A stretch of 64,000 bases of DNA from the NCBI RefSeq assembly GCF_000230695.2, contig NC_020541.1:2480001-2544000 (forward strand). Reading direction: 5' to 3'. The notes beneath the pieces were generated by a model that saw only the letters and a program-made list of their open reading frames with translations, searched no databases and had not been told where the DNA came from. This document shows, in pieces, positions 25,523-34,521 of this stretch. This DNA comes from Rhodanobacter denitrificans (GTDB lineage Bacteria; Pseudomonadota; Gammaproteobacteria; Xanthomonadales; Rhodanobacteraceae). Numbering within the stretch: the first letter of the stretch is position 1; every line of letters starts with the position of its first letter. A program made the position numbers and the translations under genes.

Positions 25523-25684
25523 GCGCGCCTCCCCCAGGCCACCCGAACCTTGCCGATCATACTGCGCCACCGGCGGTTGTCGGGCAGCGCCGGCGTTCGC
25601 CTTGAGTAACGCCACGCTGCGGCACTGGCGACCCGGCGACGTTCGCAGGATGCTGCGATATCGCCACGAACGAGGAGCACGCCG

Positions 25685-26233
25685 ATGCCACGCCGAACCG
25701 GGTTGCTGCTGTTGCCGTGGTCGATCGCCTGCACGTCCGCCGCGTTCGCGGCCACGCCGCCACCGGCCATGGACCAGCCGGCGTGCCAGGTCTGGCAGCG
25801 CGAGTTGTCGTTCGCGCAGAGCGTGCAGCGGCATGACGCGGCGGCATTCGCCGAGCACGTCATGGCGGACGCGGTGTTCGACGCTAACACGCCGCAGCCG
25901 ACGCGCGGACTGGCCGCGGTGCGCCGGCACTGGGCCGCGTTCATCGCGGGCAGGACGCAGCGGGTGGACTGGTACCCGCAGCAGGTCGTGGCGTCGGGCG
26001 ACGGCACGCTCGCGTACTCCAGCGGCGCGTACCTGTTCGAGAACCCGGCGCCGGGCGCGCAGCCGCGTTACGTGACCGGCCGGTTCGCGACGGTATGGCG
26101 CCGCGCCGGCGACGGCGCCTGGCGCGTCGCGTTCGACGGCGGCGACGCCGGCAAGCCGGCGGGCGACGCGGATGTCGCCGCGTTCCACGCCGGCCGCCAG
26201 CCCCGTTGCCCGGCCGCCGCCGGCACGAACTGA
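25685..26233 (+). CDS. secreted SnoaL/DUF4440-like (NTF2-fold) protein
   Basis: A 182-residue protein with a signal peptide (residues 1-22, ending AAFA). The mature part has the NTF2-like layout used by DUF4440/SnoaL proteins: a first helix RELSFAQSVQRHDAAAFAEH, then MADAVFDANTPQPTRGLAAV, paired strands WYPQQVVASGDGTLAYSSGAY and the closing RFATVWRRAGDGAWRVAFDGG. It is probably a small-molecule binding or enzymatic protein in the periplasm, substrate unknown. The C-terminal 30 residues are low complexity. Alanine codons here are mostly GCG, as in the following genes up to 29.1 kb. Confidence 0.8.
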   Translation: MPRRTGLLLLPWSIACTSAAFAATPPPAMDQPACQVWQRELSFAQSVQRHDAAAFAEHVMADAVFDANTPQPTRGLAAVRRHWAAFIAGRTQRVDWYPQQVVASGDGTLAYSSGAYLFENPAPGAQPRYVTGRFATVWRRAGDGAWRVAFDGGDAGKPAGDADVAAFHAGRQPRCPAAAGTN

Positions 26234-26351
26234 TCCGCGCCGGCCGCTCGCCCGGCCCGTCATCGCGCCGATTGACCGCGCCATGGCGGCGGCACAGACT
26301 TCTCGCGGGAACCCCGGAGTGACCGTCACCAGTCACCGTGAGGAGGTTGTC

Positions 26352-26933
26352 ATGCGTACCACAGGCTGGAAAAGACCGAGCTGGAAAAGCGGAGCCCTCG
26401 TCGCCGCTGCGCTGTTCGCCGGCGGCGGCGGCGTGCTGGCGGTGGAACACCCGGCAATGAGCGATGCGCAAATGATCGCGAGCGCGATGCACGCGGCACC
26501 GGCACGCGTCGCGAAGGGTGCCACGATCGTGGCGATGGGCGCGGATGGCACGCTGCGCACGCTGCGCAAGGGCACGAACGGGTTCACCTGCATGCCGGAC
26601 AACCCGTCGACGCCGGGGCCGGACCCGATGTGCATGGACCAGAACGCGATGGAATGGATCAGTGCGTACATGGCGAAGAAAACGCCACCGGCCGGCAAGC
26701 TCGGCCTGATGTACATGCTGGCCGGCGGCACGGACGCGAGCAACACGGACCCGTACGCGCAAAAACCGGCCAGCGGCAACCACTGGATCAAGACCGGACC
26801 GCACGTGATGATCGTCGGCGCGGATCCGGCGTTCTATGCGAACTATCCGAAGAGCGCAGACCCGGATACGGGGGCACCGTACGTGATGTGGGCCGACACG
26901 CCGTACGAGCACCTGATGGCGCCGATCAAGTGA
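26352..26933 (+). CDS. secreted hypothetical protein
   Basis: A 193-residue exported protein. The N-terminus is a signal sequence (SGALVAAALFAGGGGVLAVE). The mature part contains GATIVAMGADGTLRTLRKGT, NGFTCMPDNPSTPGPDPMCM, an EWISAYMAKKTPPAGKLGLM helix and HWIKTGPHVMIVGADPAFYA. This is a conserved hypothetical type seen in proteobacteria with no known role; two Cys may form a disulfide. GTGAGGAGG (26338-26346) is a strong ribosome site before the ATG at 26352. It ends before a terminator at 26993-27029 and is apparently a single-gene unit. Confidence 0.75.
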   Translation: MRTTGWKRPSWKSGALVAAALFAGGGGVLAVEHPAMSDAQMIASAMHAAPARVAKGATIVAMGADGTLRTLRKGTNGFTCMPDNPSTPGPDPMCMDQNAMEWISAYMAKKTPPAGKLGLMYMLAGGTDASNTDPYAQKPASGNHWIKTGPHVMIVGADPAFYANYPKSADPDTGAPYVMWADTPYEHLMAPIK

Positions 26934-26992
26934 AGTACTGGAGCGAAGCATGCGCGATGCCGGCGTGGATCGTTCCCGCGCCCTGATCGTCT

Positions 26993-27029
26993 GGCCGGTT
27001 GAATCTGCCGCCCCGACCGGCCCGTTTTT
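26993..27029 (+). terminator. rho-independent terminator
   Basis: GGCCGGT (26993-26999) and ACCGGCC (27016-27022) with a 16-base loop, followed after two bases by GTTTTT. It lies 59 bases after the secreted protein gene and before the alkylation-repair operon. Confidence 0.6.
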
Positions 27030-27091
27030 CCCGTGCCATTGATGTCCGAAAACGGCGAGTCAGGCCATCGTGACGGTGCTAGCCTGCACCC

Positions 27092-28597
27092 ATGAACGAA
27101 CTGCCCACCCTGCCCGCACCGCATGTCTGCGAACAGGCCCGACTCAGCCGCGACGCGCGCTTCGACGGGCTGTTCTTCACCGCGGTCAGCAGCACCGGCA
27201 TCTACTGCCGGCCGGTATGCCCGGCGCCGACGCCGAAGCGCGAGAACGTGCGTTACTACGCGAACGCGGCCGCCGCGGAAGCGGCCGGGTTCCGGCCGTG
27301 CCTGCGTTGCCGGCCGGAACTGGCGCCGGGCAACGAGCAGTGGCAGCGCGGCGATCACGTCGTCGCGCGCGCGTTGAAGCTGATCGAGGCCGGCGCGCTG
27401 GCGGAGCAGTCGCTGGACGACCTGGCGCTGCGCGTCGGCATCGGCGCGCGGCAGTTGCGCCGCCTGTTCGTCGAGCGCATCGGCGCGCCGCCGGTCAGCG
27501 TGCACACGACGCGCCGGCTGCTGTTCGCGAAACAGCTGCTGACCGAGACCGCGCTGCCGGTGACGGAAGTCGCGCTCGCATCCGGCTTCCGCAGCCTGCG
27601 CCGGTTCAACGCGGCGTTTGCGCAGGCGAACCGCATCGCGCCGCGCGAACTGCGCCGGCACCCGCGCGCGGCGGCCGGCGCGGCGCTGGTGCTGCGGCTC
27701 GGCTACCGGCCGCCGTATGCGTTCGATGCGCTGCTCGCGTTCCTGCGCACGCGCGCGCTGCCAGGCGTGGAACAGGTCGACGAACACAGTTATGCGCGCG
27801 TGTTCGGCCCGGCGAACGCGCCGGGCTGGCTGCGCCTGAGCGCGTGGCCGGGCGGCGAGCATGCGTTGCAGCTGCAACTGCACTGCCCGCAACCGACGCA
27901 GTTGCTCGGCGTGGTGACGACGCTGCGGCGGATGTTCGACCTGGACGCGAACCCGCAGGCGATCGCGGACACGTTCCGCCGCGACGCCGTGCTCGGTCCG
28001 CTGCTCGCGCGCCATCCCGGCCTGCGCCTGCCCGGCGGCTGGGACGGTTTCGAGATCGCGGTGCGCGCGATCCTCGGCCAGCAGATCAGCGTGGCCGCGG
28101 CGCGCACGCTGGCGACGCGCATCGTGCAGCGCTGGGGCGAACCGCTGCCGGCGGCGCCGCTGCCGGGGCTGGAACGGTCGTTCCCGACGCCGGCCGCGCT
28201 GGCGCAGGCAGACCTGCGCGAGATCGGCCTGACCACGACGCGCGCCGCGACGATCAGCGGCATGGCGCAGGCGCTGCTGGACGGCCGCGTGGATTTCCGC
28301 GCGGAGCAATCGCTGGATGCGTTCGTGGCGCGCTGGGTCGCGCTGCCCGGCATCGGCGAGTGGACGGCGCATTACATCGCGATGCGCGCGCTGAGCGACC
28401 CGGACGCGTTCCCGGCGGCGGACCTGATCCTGCGCCGCGAGGCGGCGCCGGATGCCGCGCCGCTGAGTACGAAGGCACTGACCGGACGCGCGGACGCGTG
28501 GCGGCCGTGGCGCGCGTACGCCGTCATCCACTTGTGGCGCGGCGCATCGGAAGCACCGTCGCCGGCACGCCGAAAAAAGCCGGAGGCGACCGCATGA
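27092..28597 (+). CDS. Ada N-domain / AraC / AlkA fusion: DNA-3-methyladenine glycosylase II with regulatory domain
   Basis: A 501-residue three-part protein. Residues 1-80 are the Ada zinc domain with Cys 39, 43, 70 and 73 (IYCRPVCP and [10 protein letters not shown]), where the first Cys would accept methyl from DNA phosphotriesters. Residues about 85-190 are an AraC-type DNA-binding domain ([19 protein letters not shown]). Residues about 195-490 are AlkA: an N-terminal TBP-like part, then the helix-hairpin-helix glycosylase with [13 protein letters not shown] and [20 protein letters not shown]; the catalytic Asp is at about 444 (FPAADLILR). It can thus sense methylation, activate its own operon and excise 3-methyladenine. 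It overlaps the ogt-like gene by four bases. Confidence 0.93.
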   Translation: MNELPTLPAPHVCEQARLSRDARFDGLFFTAVSSTGIYCRPVCPAPTPKRENVRYYANAAAAEAAGFRPCLRCRPELAPGNEQWQRGDHVVARALKLIEAGALAEQSLDDLALRVGIGARQLRRLFVERIGAPPVSVHTTRRLLFAKQLLTETALPVTEVALASGFRSLRRFNAAFAQANRIAPRELRRHPRAAAGAALVLRLGYRPPYAFDALLAFLRTRALPGVEQVDEHSYARVFGPANAPGWLRLSAWPGGEHALQLQLHCPQPTQLLGVVTTLRRMFDLDANPQAIADTFRRDAVLGPLLARHPGLRLPGGWDGFEIAVRAILGQQISVAAARTLATRIVQRWGEPLPAAPLPGLERSFPTPAALAQADLREIGLTTTRAATISGMAQALLDGRVDFRAEQSLDAFVARWVALPGIGEWTAHYIAMRALSDPDAFPAADLILRREAAPDAAPLSTKALTGRADAWRPWRAYAVIHLWRGASEAPSPARRKKPEATA

Positions 28598-29106
28598 CGA
28601 ACGAACCCGACACCGTTTACTACGACGAGATGGACAGCCCGGTCGGCACGCTGCGCCTGGTCGCGGACGGCCGCGGCCTGCGCGAGGTCTGGTTCGAGCG
28701 CGAACGCCATCCGAAAAAGGCGCACCCGGGCTGGGTCCGCGCAGCCGCGCCGCTGAAGTTCGCGCGCGTGCAGCTGGAGGAATACTTCGCCGGCGAGCGC
28801 CAGCACTTCGAGCTGCCGCTGCACCCCGTCGGCACGCCGTTCCAGCTGGAGGTGTGGCACGCGCTGGGGCGGATTCCGTACGGCGTCACGATCAGCTACG
28901 GCGAACTGGCCCGGCGCATCGACAAGCCGCTGGCGGTGCGCGCGGTCGGCGCCGCGAACGGGCGCAACCCGCTGCCGATCGTGCTGCCGTGCCACCGGGT
29001 GATCGGCGCGGACGGCAGCCTCACCGGCTTCGGCGGCGGCCTGCCGACGAAGCGTTACCTGCTGGATCTGGAAGACCGCATCGCGCGCGGCGACCTGTTC
29101 GGCTGA
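28594..29106 (+). CDS. ogt: methylated-DNA-[protein]-cysteine S-methyltransferase
   Basis: A 170-residue suicide repair protein. The acceptor Cys 133 lies in [11 protein letters not shown], preceded by [18 protein letters not shown] (the helix-turn-helix entry) and [17 protein letters not shown]. It removes methyl from O6-methylguanine and O4-methylthymine irreversibly. ATGA overlap with the preceding gene shows translational coupling. With the Ada-AlkA fusion it supplies the three activities of an adaptive response in two proteins. The symbol ogt is used by family; ada C-domain equivalent would be another name. Confidence 0.95.
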   Translation: MTNEPDTVYYDEMDSPVGTLRLVADGRGLREVWFERERHPKKAHPGWVRAAAPLKFARVQLEEYFAGERQHFELPLHPVGTPFQLEVWHALGRIPYGVTISYGELARRIDKPLAVRAVGAANGRNPLPIVLPCHRVIGADGSLTGFGGGLPTKRYLLDLEDRIARGDLFG

Positions 29107-29132
29107 AACCGAAGCCCCGTGGGAGCGCCCGA

Positions 29133-29549
29133 TCAGCCGCCGCTGCGTCCGGATGCCGGCAACGGCTGCGGCAGCACCCGCGGCAGCTCGCTCGCATCAC
29201 GCGCGCGGTCGAGCAGATCCTGTTCCCGGGCCCGGTCGCGATCGCGTTGCGCCTGCTCGGCCTGGTCGAGCTGCCGCTGGGCGCGTGCATCCTTCGCCGC
29301 CGGAAGCTTCGCGTTGTCCGACACGCTCTGGCGGAGCTGCTGCTGCAGCTGGCTCTTCTGCAACTCGTCGCGTACCTGCTGCTGTTGGGCATCCTGCTGG
29401 AAGCGCACGCTCGGCGGCACCGGACGGATCACTGGCTGCGCGCCGGACTGCTGCCAGGCGCAGGCGGCGCCGAACGGGGCCAGCGCCAGCGCGCCGACGA
29501 GCAACGTGCGCCGCAGCGGGAAATATCCAACGATACGTGTAATGGTCAT
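29133..29549 (-). CDS. secreted coiled-coil hypothetical protein
   Basis: A 138-residue protein with a signal peptide (residues 11-31, LLVGALALAPFGAACA). The mature part is almost entirely helical and charged, rich in Gln, Arg, Asp and Leu (QQQVRDELQKSQLQQQLRQ, then AQRQLDQAEQAQRDRDRARE), which predicts a coiled coil. No family is recognised. It converges with the ogt gene (26 bases apart) and diverges from the phosphodiesterase gene at 29599. Its periplasmic location is inferred from the signal only. Confidence 0.7.
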   Translation of the reverse strand: MTITRIVGYFPLRRTLLVGALALAPFGAACAWQQSGAQPVIRPVPPSVRFQQDAQQQQVRDELQKSQLQQQLRQSVSDNAKLPAAKDARAQRQLDQAEQAQRDRDRAREQDLLDRARDASELPRVLPQPLPASGRSGG

Positions 29550-29598
29550 GGCGGTGCGCGATCATGCGATGGCTTGAATCCATCGTAAGGTCCCCTGC

Positions 29599-30885
29599 AT
29601 GAAAATCCTGTTTCGCCTGCTGCTGTGTTCGCTGGCAGCATTCAGCTTCGGCTGCGCCACGCAGCGCCCGGCCCTGCCCGCCACTGCCTACGCGACGCCG
29701 ACCGGCCAACCCGTCCCGCTGCTGCTGATCTCGATCGATGGCTACCGCCCCGACTACCTGCAGCGCGGGCTCAGCCCGACCCTGGCGATGCTGGCGCAAG
29801 GCGGCGTGCAGGCCACCTCGATGCAGCCGGCGTTTCCGTCGCTGACGTTCCCGAACCACTACACCCTGATCACCGGCCTCACCCCGGACCATCACGGCGT
29901 GGTCAACAACACGATGTTCGACCCGCAGCTGGGCAAGTTCTCGCTGAGCAGCCGCCACGCAATCAGCGACGGCCGCTGGTGGGCCGGTGGCACGCCGATC
30001 TGGGAGACCGCGGACCAGCACGGTCTGCGCACCGGCATCATGTTCTGGCCCGGCTCGGAGGCGGACATCCACGGCCATCGGCCGGACTACTGGAAGCCGT
30101 TCGACGGCAACGTCACACCCGACCAGCGGGTGGACCAGGTGCTGGCCTGGCTGGACCTTCCGGCCGCCGAGCGCCCCGGCTTCCTCACCCTGTACTTCGA
30201 CGCGGTCGATCACGCCGGCCATCTCTACGGACCGGACACGGCGCAGGTGAACGCGGCGCTGCGCGAGACCGACACCGCGCTGGCGCGGCTGGTCGCGGGA
30301 CTGCAACAGCGCGGCCTGTTCGACCGGATCAACCTGATCGTGCTGTCCGACCACGGCATGGCCGGCGTGCCGGAGGCGAACAGCGTGCTGATCGACCAGC
30401 TGGTCCCGCTCGACCGGGTGCACACGGTCAGCCTGGGCATCCTGGCCGGTTTCAACCCGGCGTCGGACAGCGCCGCGGCGCGCGCCGATTTCGCGCAGGT
30501 CGAACGGACCCTGGAGCAGCCACAGCCGCACATGCAGTGCTGGGACAAGACCCGCGTGCCGGCGCGGCTGGCCTACGGCAGCAACCCGCGCGTGCCGCAG
30601 CTGCTGTGCCTGGCGAACGTGCACTGGCGCATCACCACCAGCGAGCACGCGGCGAAACGCAAGGGCCGGCTGAGCCTGGGCGAGCACGGCTACGACAACG
30701 CCGAGCCGCTGATGCAGGCGCTGTTCGTGGCGCACGGCCCGGCGTTCCGCGTCGGCGCGCAGCTGCCGGCGTTCCCGAACGTGGACGTCTACCCGCTGAT
30801 GACCCACCTGCTCGGCCTGCCCGCCGCCGCGAACGACGGCGACTACGACGCGGTGAAAGGCATGCTGAAGGCCGCCGCGCAATAA
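29599..30885 (+). CDS. alkaline phosphatase superfamily nucleotide pyrophosphatase/phosphodiesterase
   Basis: A 428-residue exported enzyme of the NPP (type I phosphodiesterase) family. The N-terminus is a signal with a possible lipobox at FGC. Metal and nucleophile motifs are complete: LLISIDGYRPDYL (first metal Asp), FPNHYTLITGLTPDHHG with the nucleophile Thr, YFDAVDHAGHLYGP, LSDHGMAGVP and LGEHGYDN (second metal site). Such enzymes hydrolyse pyrophosphate or phosphodiester bonds of nucleotides and their derivatives in the periplasm. It stands alone and is followed by a strong palindrome at 30903-30958. Confidence 0.93.
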   Translation: MKILFRLLLCSLAAFSFGCATQRPALPATAYATPTGQPVPLLLISIDGYRPDYLQRGLSPTLAMLAQGGVQATSMQPAFPSLTFPNHYTLITGLTPDHHGVVNNTMFDPQLGKFSLSSRHAISDGRWWAGGTPIWETADQHGLRTGIMFWPGSEADIHGHRPDYWKPFDGNVTPDQRVDQVLAWLDLPAAERPGFLTLYFDAVDHAGHLYGPDTAQVNAALRETDTALARLVAGLQQRGLFDRINLIVLSDHGMAGVPEANSVLIDQLVPLDRVHTVSLGILAGFNPASDSAAARADFAQVERTLEQPQPHMQCWDKTRVPARLAYGSNPRVPQLLCLANVHWRITTSEHAAKRKGRLSLGEHGYDNAEPLMQALFVAHGPAFRVGAQLPAFPNVDVYPLMTHLLGLPAAANDGDYDAVKGMLKAAAQ

Positions 30886-30902
30886 ATCCCTGCAGGAACG
30901 CA

Positions 30903-30958
30903 CCCTGTGCGCGATGGCTCGGGGGCTTGATCAAAGCCAGCAGCATTCGCGCACAGGG
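30903..30958. terminator. bidirectional hairpin between convergent genes
   Basis: CCCTGTGCGCGA (30903-30914) and TCGCGCACAGGG (30947-30958) form a perfect 12-bp stem around 32 bases that contain a smaller GGCTT/AAGCC pairing. It fills the gap between convergent genes ending at 30885 and 30965. The CTGTGCGCGA unit resembles the arms of the palindromic element at 42018-42163, so it may be a related repeat used as a terminator. Confidence 0.55.
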
Positions 30959-30964
30959 GCGCGC

Positions 30965-32212
30965 TTACCCCATCGCGCCCTTGCTCATCGGCGTCGGCGG
31001 CGTGGCCACGTCGGCCAGCGGCGGCAGGCGGAACAGTGCCAGCGCGATCGCGAGGCCGGCCAGCACCAGTAGGCCGACGAACAGCGCCACCCCGCTCCAG
31101 CCGAACGACGCGTAGAACAGCCCGCCGCTGGCGCCGGCGATGCTCGAACCCATGTAGTAGCAGAACAGGTACACCGACGCGGCCTGCGCCTTCGCCGCAC
31201 CGGCGCGGCGGCCGACCCAGCTGCTGACGATGGAGTGGCCGCCGAAGAAGCCGAACGTGATCGCCACGATGCCGAGCATGACCAGCGGCAGCGGCCGCGC
31301 CATGCTCAACGCCACGCCGACCAGCATCAGCGCGAACGCCGTCCACAACACCTTGCGCCGGCCGCGCTTGCCGGCCAGGTGGCCCATCCACGCCGAGCTG
31401 AACGTGCCGATCAGGTAGATCGCGAAGATCGACCCGACCACCGCCTGGCTCAGCTTGTACGGCGGCGCCATCAGCCGGTAGCCGAGGTAGTTGTAGACGG
31501 TGACGAACGCGCCGAGCAGCAGGAAGCCCTCGACGAACAGCCACGGCAGGCCGCGGTCGCGGAACATGCCGGCGAAGCGCCCCGCCAGCGTGCGCCAGCG
31601 CAGCGGCTGCGCCATGAAATGCCGCGACGGCGGCAGCGCGCGCCAGAATACCAGCCCGGCCAGCACGCCGATCACGCCGACCACCGCCACGCCGATGCGC
31701 CAGCCGAAGAAGTCCGCCAGCACGCCGGAAATCAGCCGCCCGCCCATGCCGCCGACCGCGCTGCCACTGATGTACAGGCCCATGCCCAGGCCGATCGAGT
31801 CGGCGTCCATCTCCTCGCCGAGATAGGTCATCGCCACTGCCGGCAGCCCGCTCAGGGTCAGCCCGAGCAGCGTGCGCACCACCAGCAGCGCGGTCCAGTC
31901 CGGCATCGCCGCGGTCACCAGCACCAGCAGCGCCGAAGCCAGCAGCGAGGCCACCATCACCGGCTTGCGCCCCCACGCGTCGGAGACGCCGCCGGCGAAC
32001 AGCATCGCGAACGCGAGCACGCCGGTGGTCAGCGACAGCGACAAGGCCGCCGCCGCCTCGCTCACCGCGTAGTGGCGACTGAACTCCGGCATCAGCGGCT
32101 GCACGCAGTACAGCAGCCCGAAGGTGGCGAAGCCGGCGGCGAACAGCGCGAGGTTGGTGCGCCGGAACGCGGGCGTGCCGTGGTGGACAAGCCCGTCTGC
32201 AGAATCGGTCAT
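30965..32212 (-). CDS. MFS transporter (YnfM-like drug efflux type)
   Basis: A 415-residue protein with twelve predicted transmembrane helices. It has the MFS loop signature in GVSDAWGRKPVMVASLL (between helices 2 and 3) and the matching GHLAGKRGRRKVLW in the second half. The start NLALFAAGFATFGLLYCVQPLMPEFSRHYAVSEAAAAL-like region is typical of the YnfM/arabinose-efflux subgroup. The substrate is unknown; sugars or drugs are candidates. It stands alone, convergent with the phosphodiesterase gene. Confidence 0.88.
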   Translation of the reverse strand: MTDSADGLVHHGTPAFRRTNLALFAAGFATFGLLYCVQPLMPEFSRHYAVSEAAAALSLSLTTGVLAFAMLFAGGVSDAWGRKPVMVASLLASALLVLVTAAMPDWTALLVVRTLLGLTLSGLPAVAMTYLGEEMDADSIGLGMGLYISGSAVGGMGGRLISGVLADFFGWRIGVAVVGVIGVLAGLVFWRALPPSRHFMAQPLRWRTLAGRFAGMFRDRGLPWLFVEGFLLLGAFVTVYNYLGYRLMAPPYKLSQAVVGSIFAIYLIGTFSSAWMGHLAGKRGRRKVLWTAFALMLVGVALSMARPLPLVMLGIVAITFGFFGGHSIVSSWVGRRAGAAKAQAASVYLFCYYMGSSIAGASGGLFYASFGWSGVALFVGLLVLAGLAIALALFRLPPLADVATPPTPMSKGAMG

Positions 32213-32303
32213 CGGCTCGCATCAATCCGGGGGAGCAGAGGCGCTCCCGTCCGCGGCGAGTGTAGCTCGCGCCGAAATGCCTGCCATCCGTGACCGGCGC
32301 CGC

Positions 32304-32789
32304 TCAGAGCCTGCCCCGGACTTGATCCGGGGGCGAGCGGGGCCGGATGCCGCGGGCGAAGAACGCCACAATCAGGCCGAACAGCAGCATCGCCAGCAGG
32401 TTCTCGACGAGGGAGAGTGCGCTGAAATGCGGCTTCGCCGCCGCGGACAGCGGCACCACCACGTACTCCATCACCACGAACACCGGCATGCCATAAAGCA
32501 GGCCGGCCGCGATCCAGCGCCGGCCCAGCCAGGCCATCCGCCCGGCGGCGAACACGAAGATCGCCGCAATCAGCAGCGACATCGCCCACTGCAGCAGCAA
32601 GCCCAGCGCCGCGACCGGCAAGCCGCCCTGGAACGCGGCACGACCGAGCAGGCCGCTGGCGATCGCGCGCAGGATGATGAGCGGATCGACCCGGTTGATC
32701 AGCGCCGCGGCAAGAATGTCGAGCGAGCCGGCGACGAAACCGCCGTAAAGGACGGCAAGCCTTGGCGAAGGACGGATGTCTGTCGGCAT
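32304..32789 (-). CDS. conserved four-helix membrane protein of unknown function
   Basis: A 161-residue integral membrane protein with four hydrophobic segments (about residues 12-32, 58-84, 94-112 and 130-150). The pattern LAVLYGGFVAGSLDILAAAL followed by ILRAIASGLLGRAAF and FVVMEYVVVPLSAA recurs in a group of small uncharacterised proteobacterial membrane proteins. No catalytic residues are evident. The ATG at 32789 fits the N-terminus of that group; an in-frame ATG at 32924 would add a Cys-rich soluble leader that looks spurious. The gene is alone between two transporters on the same strand. Confidence 0.7.
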   Translation of the reverse strand: MPTDIRPSPRLAVLYGGFVAGSLDILAAALINRVDPLIILRAIASGLLGRAAFQGGLPVAALGLLLQWAMSLLIAAIFVFAAGRMAWLGRRWIAAGLLYGMPVFVVMEYVVVPLSAAAKPHFSALSLVENLLAMLLFGLIVAFFARGIRPRSPPDQVRGRL

Positions 32790-32868
32790 GGGTTTCTCTG
32801 CGGGCGGTCCGGAATGTTCCGGGATACGCCGTCGCCACGATGCCTGCACGTGCCAGCAGTCATGTCCT

Positions 32869-33855
32869 TCAGGCGCTGCGGTCGCCGCGCAACGCGCGCA
32901 CTTCCTCGTCGTGCCCGGCCGCACCGCGCCCGCTGACCCAGCCGAACAGCGCGATGCCGACGATGATCGCCAGCGCGCCGAACGCGGCGTAGCCGTGCGG
33001 CCAGGCCTCGCCGAGGAACAGCACGCCGAGCAGCGTGGCGAACAGCAGCTCGGCCGCCTGCATCGCCTCCACCGCGGCCAGCGCGGTCGGCTCGCGGCGC
33101 ACCATGTCGGTGGCGCGGAAGAACAGGATGGTGGCGATGGTGCCGGAGGACAGCGCCACGCCGCCGGCCAGCAGCGCCTCGCGCAGCGTCGGCGGGCCGA
33201 CCGCGAACCACGCGACCAGCGCGAACGCCAGCCACAGCGGCCAGCTGCACAGCGTCATGCCGAACACCCGCTGCACCGCGTTGAGCCGGCTGTCGCAATG
33301 CTCCAGGTGCAGCAGCAGCCGACGGTTGCCCAGCGGATAGGCGAACGCGGACAGCACCACCGCGCCGATCGCCAGCCAGTCGCCGGCGTGCAATTGCCCC
33401 TGCGCATGGCCCCATTGCAGCGCGAACACGCCGGCCACGATCAGCGCGCCGAGCGCCAGCGTGTGCCACGCCAGCCGGCGCCGTTCGTCGCGATAGATCA
33501 GCGGCGCCAGCAGCGGCCCGGCCAGCACGGTGGTCTGGAAACTGCCGGCGACCAGCCACGACGGCCCGCTGCTCGCCGCCCAGGTCAGCGGCACGCCGAA
33601 CAGCACGAAGCCCACGCTGCTCCACAGCAGCCACGGCCGCGCATGCCGGCGCAATTCGCGCGGCAATTCGCCCAGCCCACCTTGCAGCGGCAGCACCACG
33701 ACCAGCAGCGGCAACGTGATCAGGTAGCGCAGGATCACCGCCCACGCCCAATGCCTGCCGCCAGCGACCAGGCTGCGGTTGAGCACGTAGGTGAGCGTGA
33801 AGAACAGCGCCGAGCACAGCGCCAGTCCCACCGCGGCAAGGGCATTCGTACGCAT
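32869..33855 (-). CDS. EamA family (drug/metabolite) transporter
   Basis: A 328-residue protein with about ten transmembrane segments formed by two EamA halves, the second ending GVLFLGEAWPHGYAAFGALAIIVGIALFGW, shown here only in part: GEAWPHGYAAFGAL and IIVGIALFGW are the typical close. The multidrug-resistance-like half begins at LALCSALFFTLTYVLNRSLV. It probably exports a small metabolite. The ATG at 33855 is chosen over 33912 because the first membrane helix follows directly and the extra residues are Arg-rich. Substrate and regulation are unknown. Confidence 0.85.
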   Translation of the reverse strand: MRTNALAAVGLALCSALFFTLTYVLNRSLVAGGRHWAWAVILRYLITLPLLVVVLPLQGGLGELPRELRRHARPWLLWSSVGFVLFGVPLTWAASSGPSWLVAGSFQTTVLAGPLLAPLIYRDERRRLAWHTLALGALIVAGVFALQWGHAQGQLHAGDWLAIGAVVLSAFAYPLGNRRLLLHLEHCDSRLNAVQRVFGMTLCSWPLWLAFALVAWFAVGPPTLREALLAGGVALSSGTIATILFFRATDMVRREPTALAAVEAMQAAELLFATLLGVLFLGEAWPHGYAAFGALAIIVGIALFGWVSGRGAAGHDEEVRALRGDRSA

Positions 33856-33942
33856 GCGGTGCCATCGGGCCAAACGTCGAGTGTGGCAAATCGCGCCGCG
33901 CCTGCGAAGCACCCGGGCACGGCAACGGTGGAGTGCATGCGA

Positions 33943-33968
33943 AACGCCCGCCGTTGCAGGCGGGCGTT
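33943..33968 (-). terminator. hairpin downstream of DoxX gene
   Basis: AACGCCCGCC (33943-33952) and GGCGGGCGTT (33959-33968) form a perfect 10-bp stem with a 6-base loop, 30 bases past the stop of the DoxX gene on the minus strand. The T run on that strand is short (TTT). Confidence 0.55.
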
Positions 33969-33998
33969 CCGGTCAACCGATAGCGGACGAAAGGCCGC

Positions 33999-34403
33999 TC
34001 AGTTCCAGCGGCCGTTGCTGCCGCCGAGGCTGTAGCGGCCGGCGCCGAGCAGCATGATCGCCAATGCGGTGCCGAGGAACATGCCCTGCAGTTCCAGCGC
34101 CCAGCCGCCGGTGTCGGCCAGCGTGGCGAGCTGGCCCATGTGCACCAGCCCGATCGCCACCAGCATGTTGATCACGATGATCAGCCCGCCGACCCGGCTC
34201 CACCACCCGGCCAGCAGCAGCAGCGGTGCCAGCACCTCGCCGACATACACGCCGTAGGCCAGCATCGACGGCAGGCCGGCGCCGGTGACCACGCCGATGA
34301 TGTAACCCGGCCCGTGGATCAGCTTGGACACGCCATGGAACAGGATCAACCCACCCAGCACGACACGAAGCACCAACTTGCCCAGATCCGCAGAACTTTG
34401 CAT
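33999..34403 (-). CDS. DoxX family membrane protein
   Basis: A 134-residue protein with four transmembrane helices. LGKLVLRVVLGGLILFHGVSKL is the standard first helix of DoxX proteins (shown in parts: LRVVLGGLILFHG), then YGVYVGEVLAPLLLLAGWWS and INMLVAIGLVHMGQL. DoxX-type proteins are linked to redox or thiosulfate-quinone chemistry in a few organisms and are otherwise uncharacterised. The ATG at 34403 starts the domain; a longer in-frame start at 34634 is an artefact of GC-rich sequence. It follows the ABC export system on the same strand after 118 bases. Confidence 0.88.
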   Translation of the reverse strand: MQSSADLGKLVLRVVLGGLILFHGVSKLIHGPGYIIGVVTGAGLPSMLAYGVYVGEVLAPLLLLAGWWSRVGGLIIVINMLVAIGLVHMGQLATLADTGGWALELQGMFLGTALAIMLLGAGRYSLGGSNGRWN

Positions 34404-34521
34404 GGGACTCTCCCCCGGTGGTTTTCGGAAAACCGTCGTCGACGGCACGCAACGCGCACACAGGCTAAACCGATTGCCCGACCGCCGCACGGGCCGATCT
34501 CCGCGAGCGGCGCCCGCGCCT

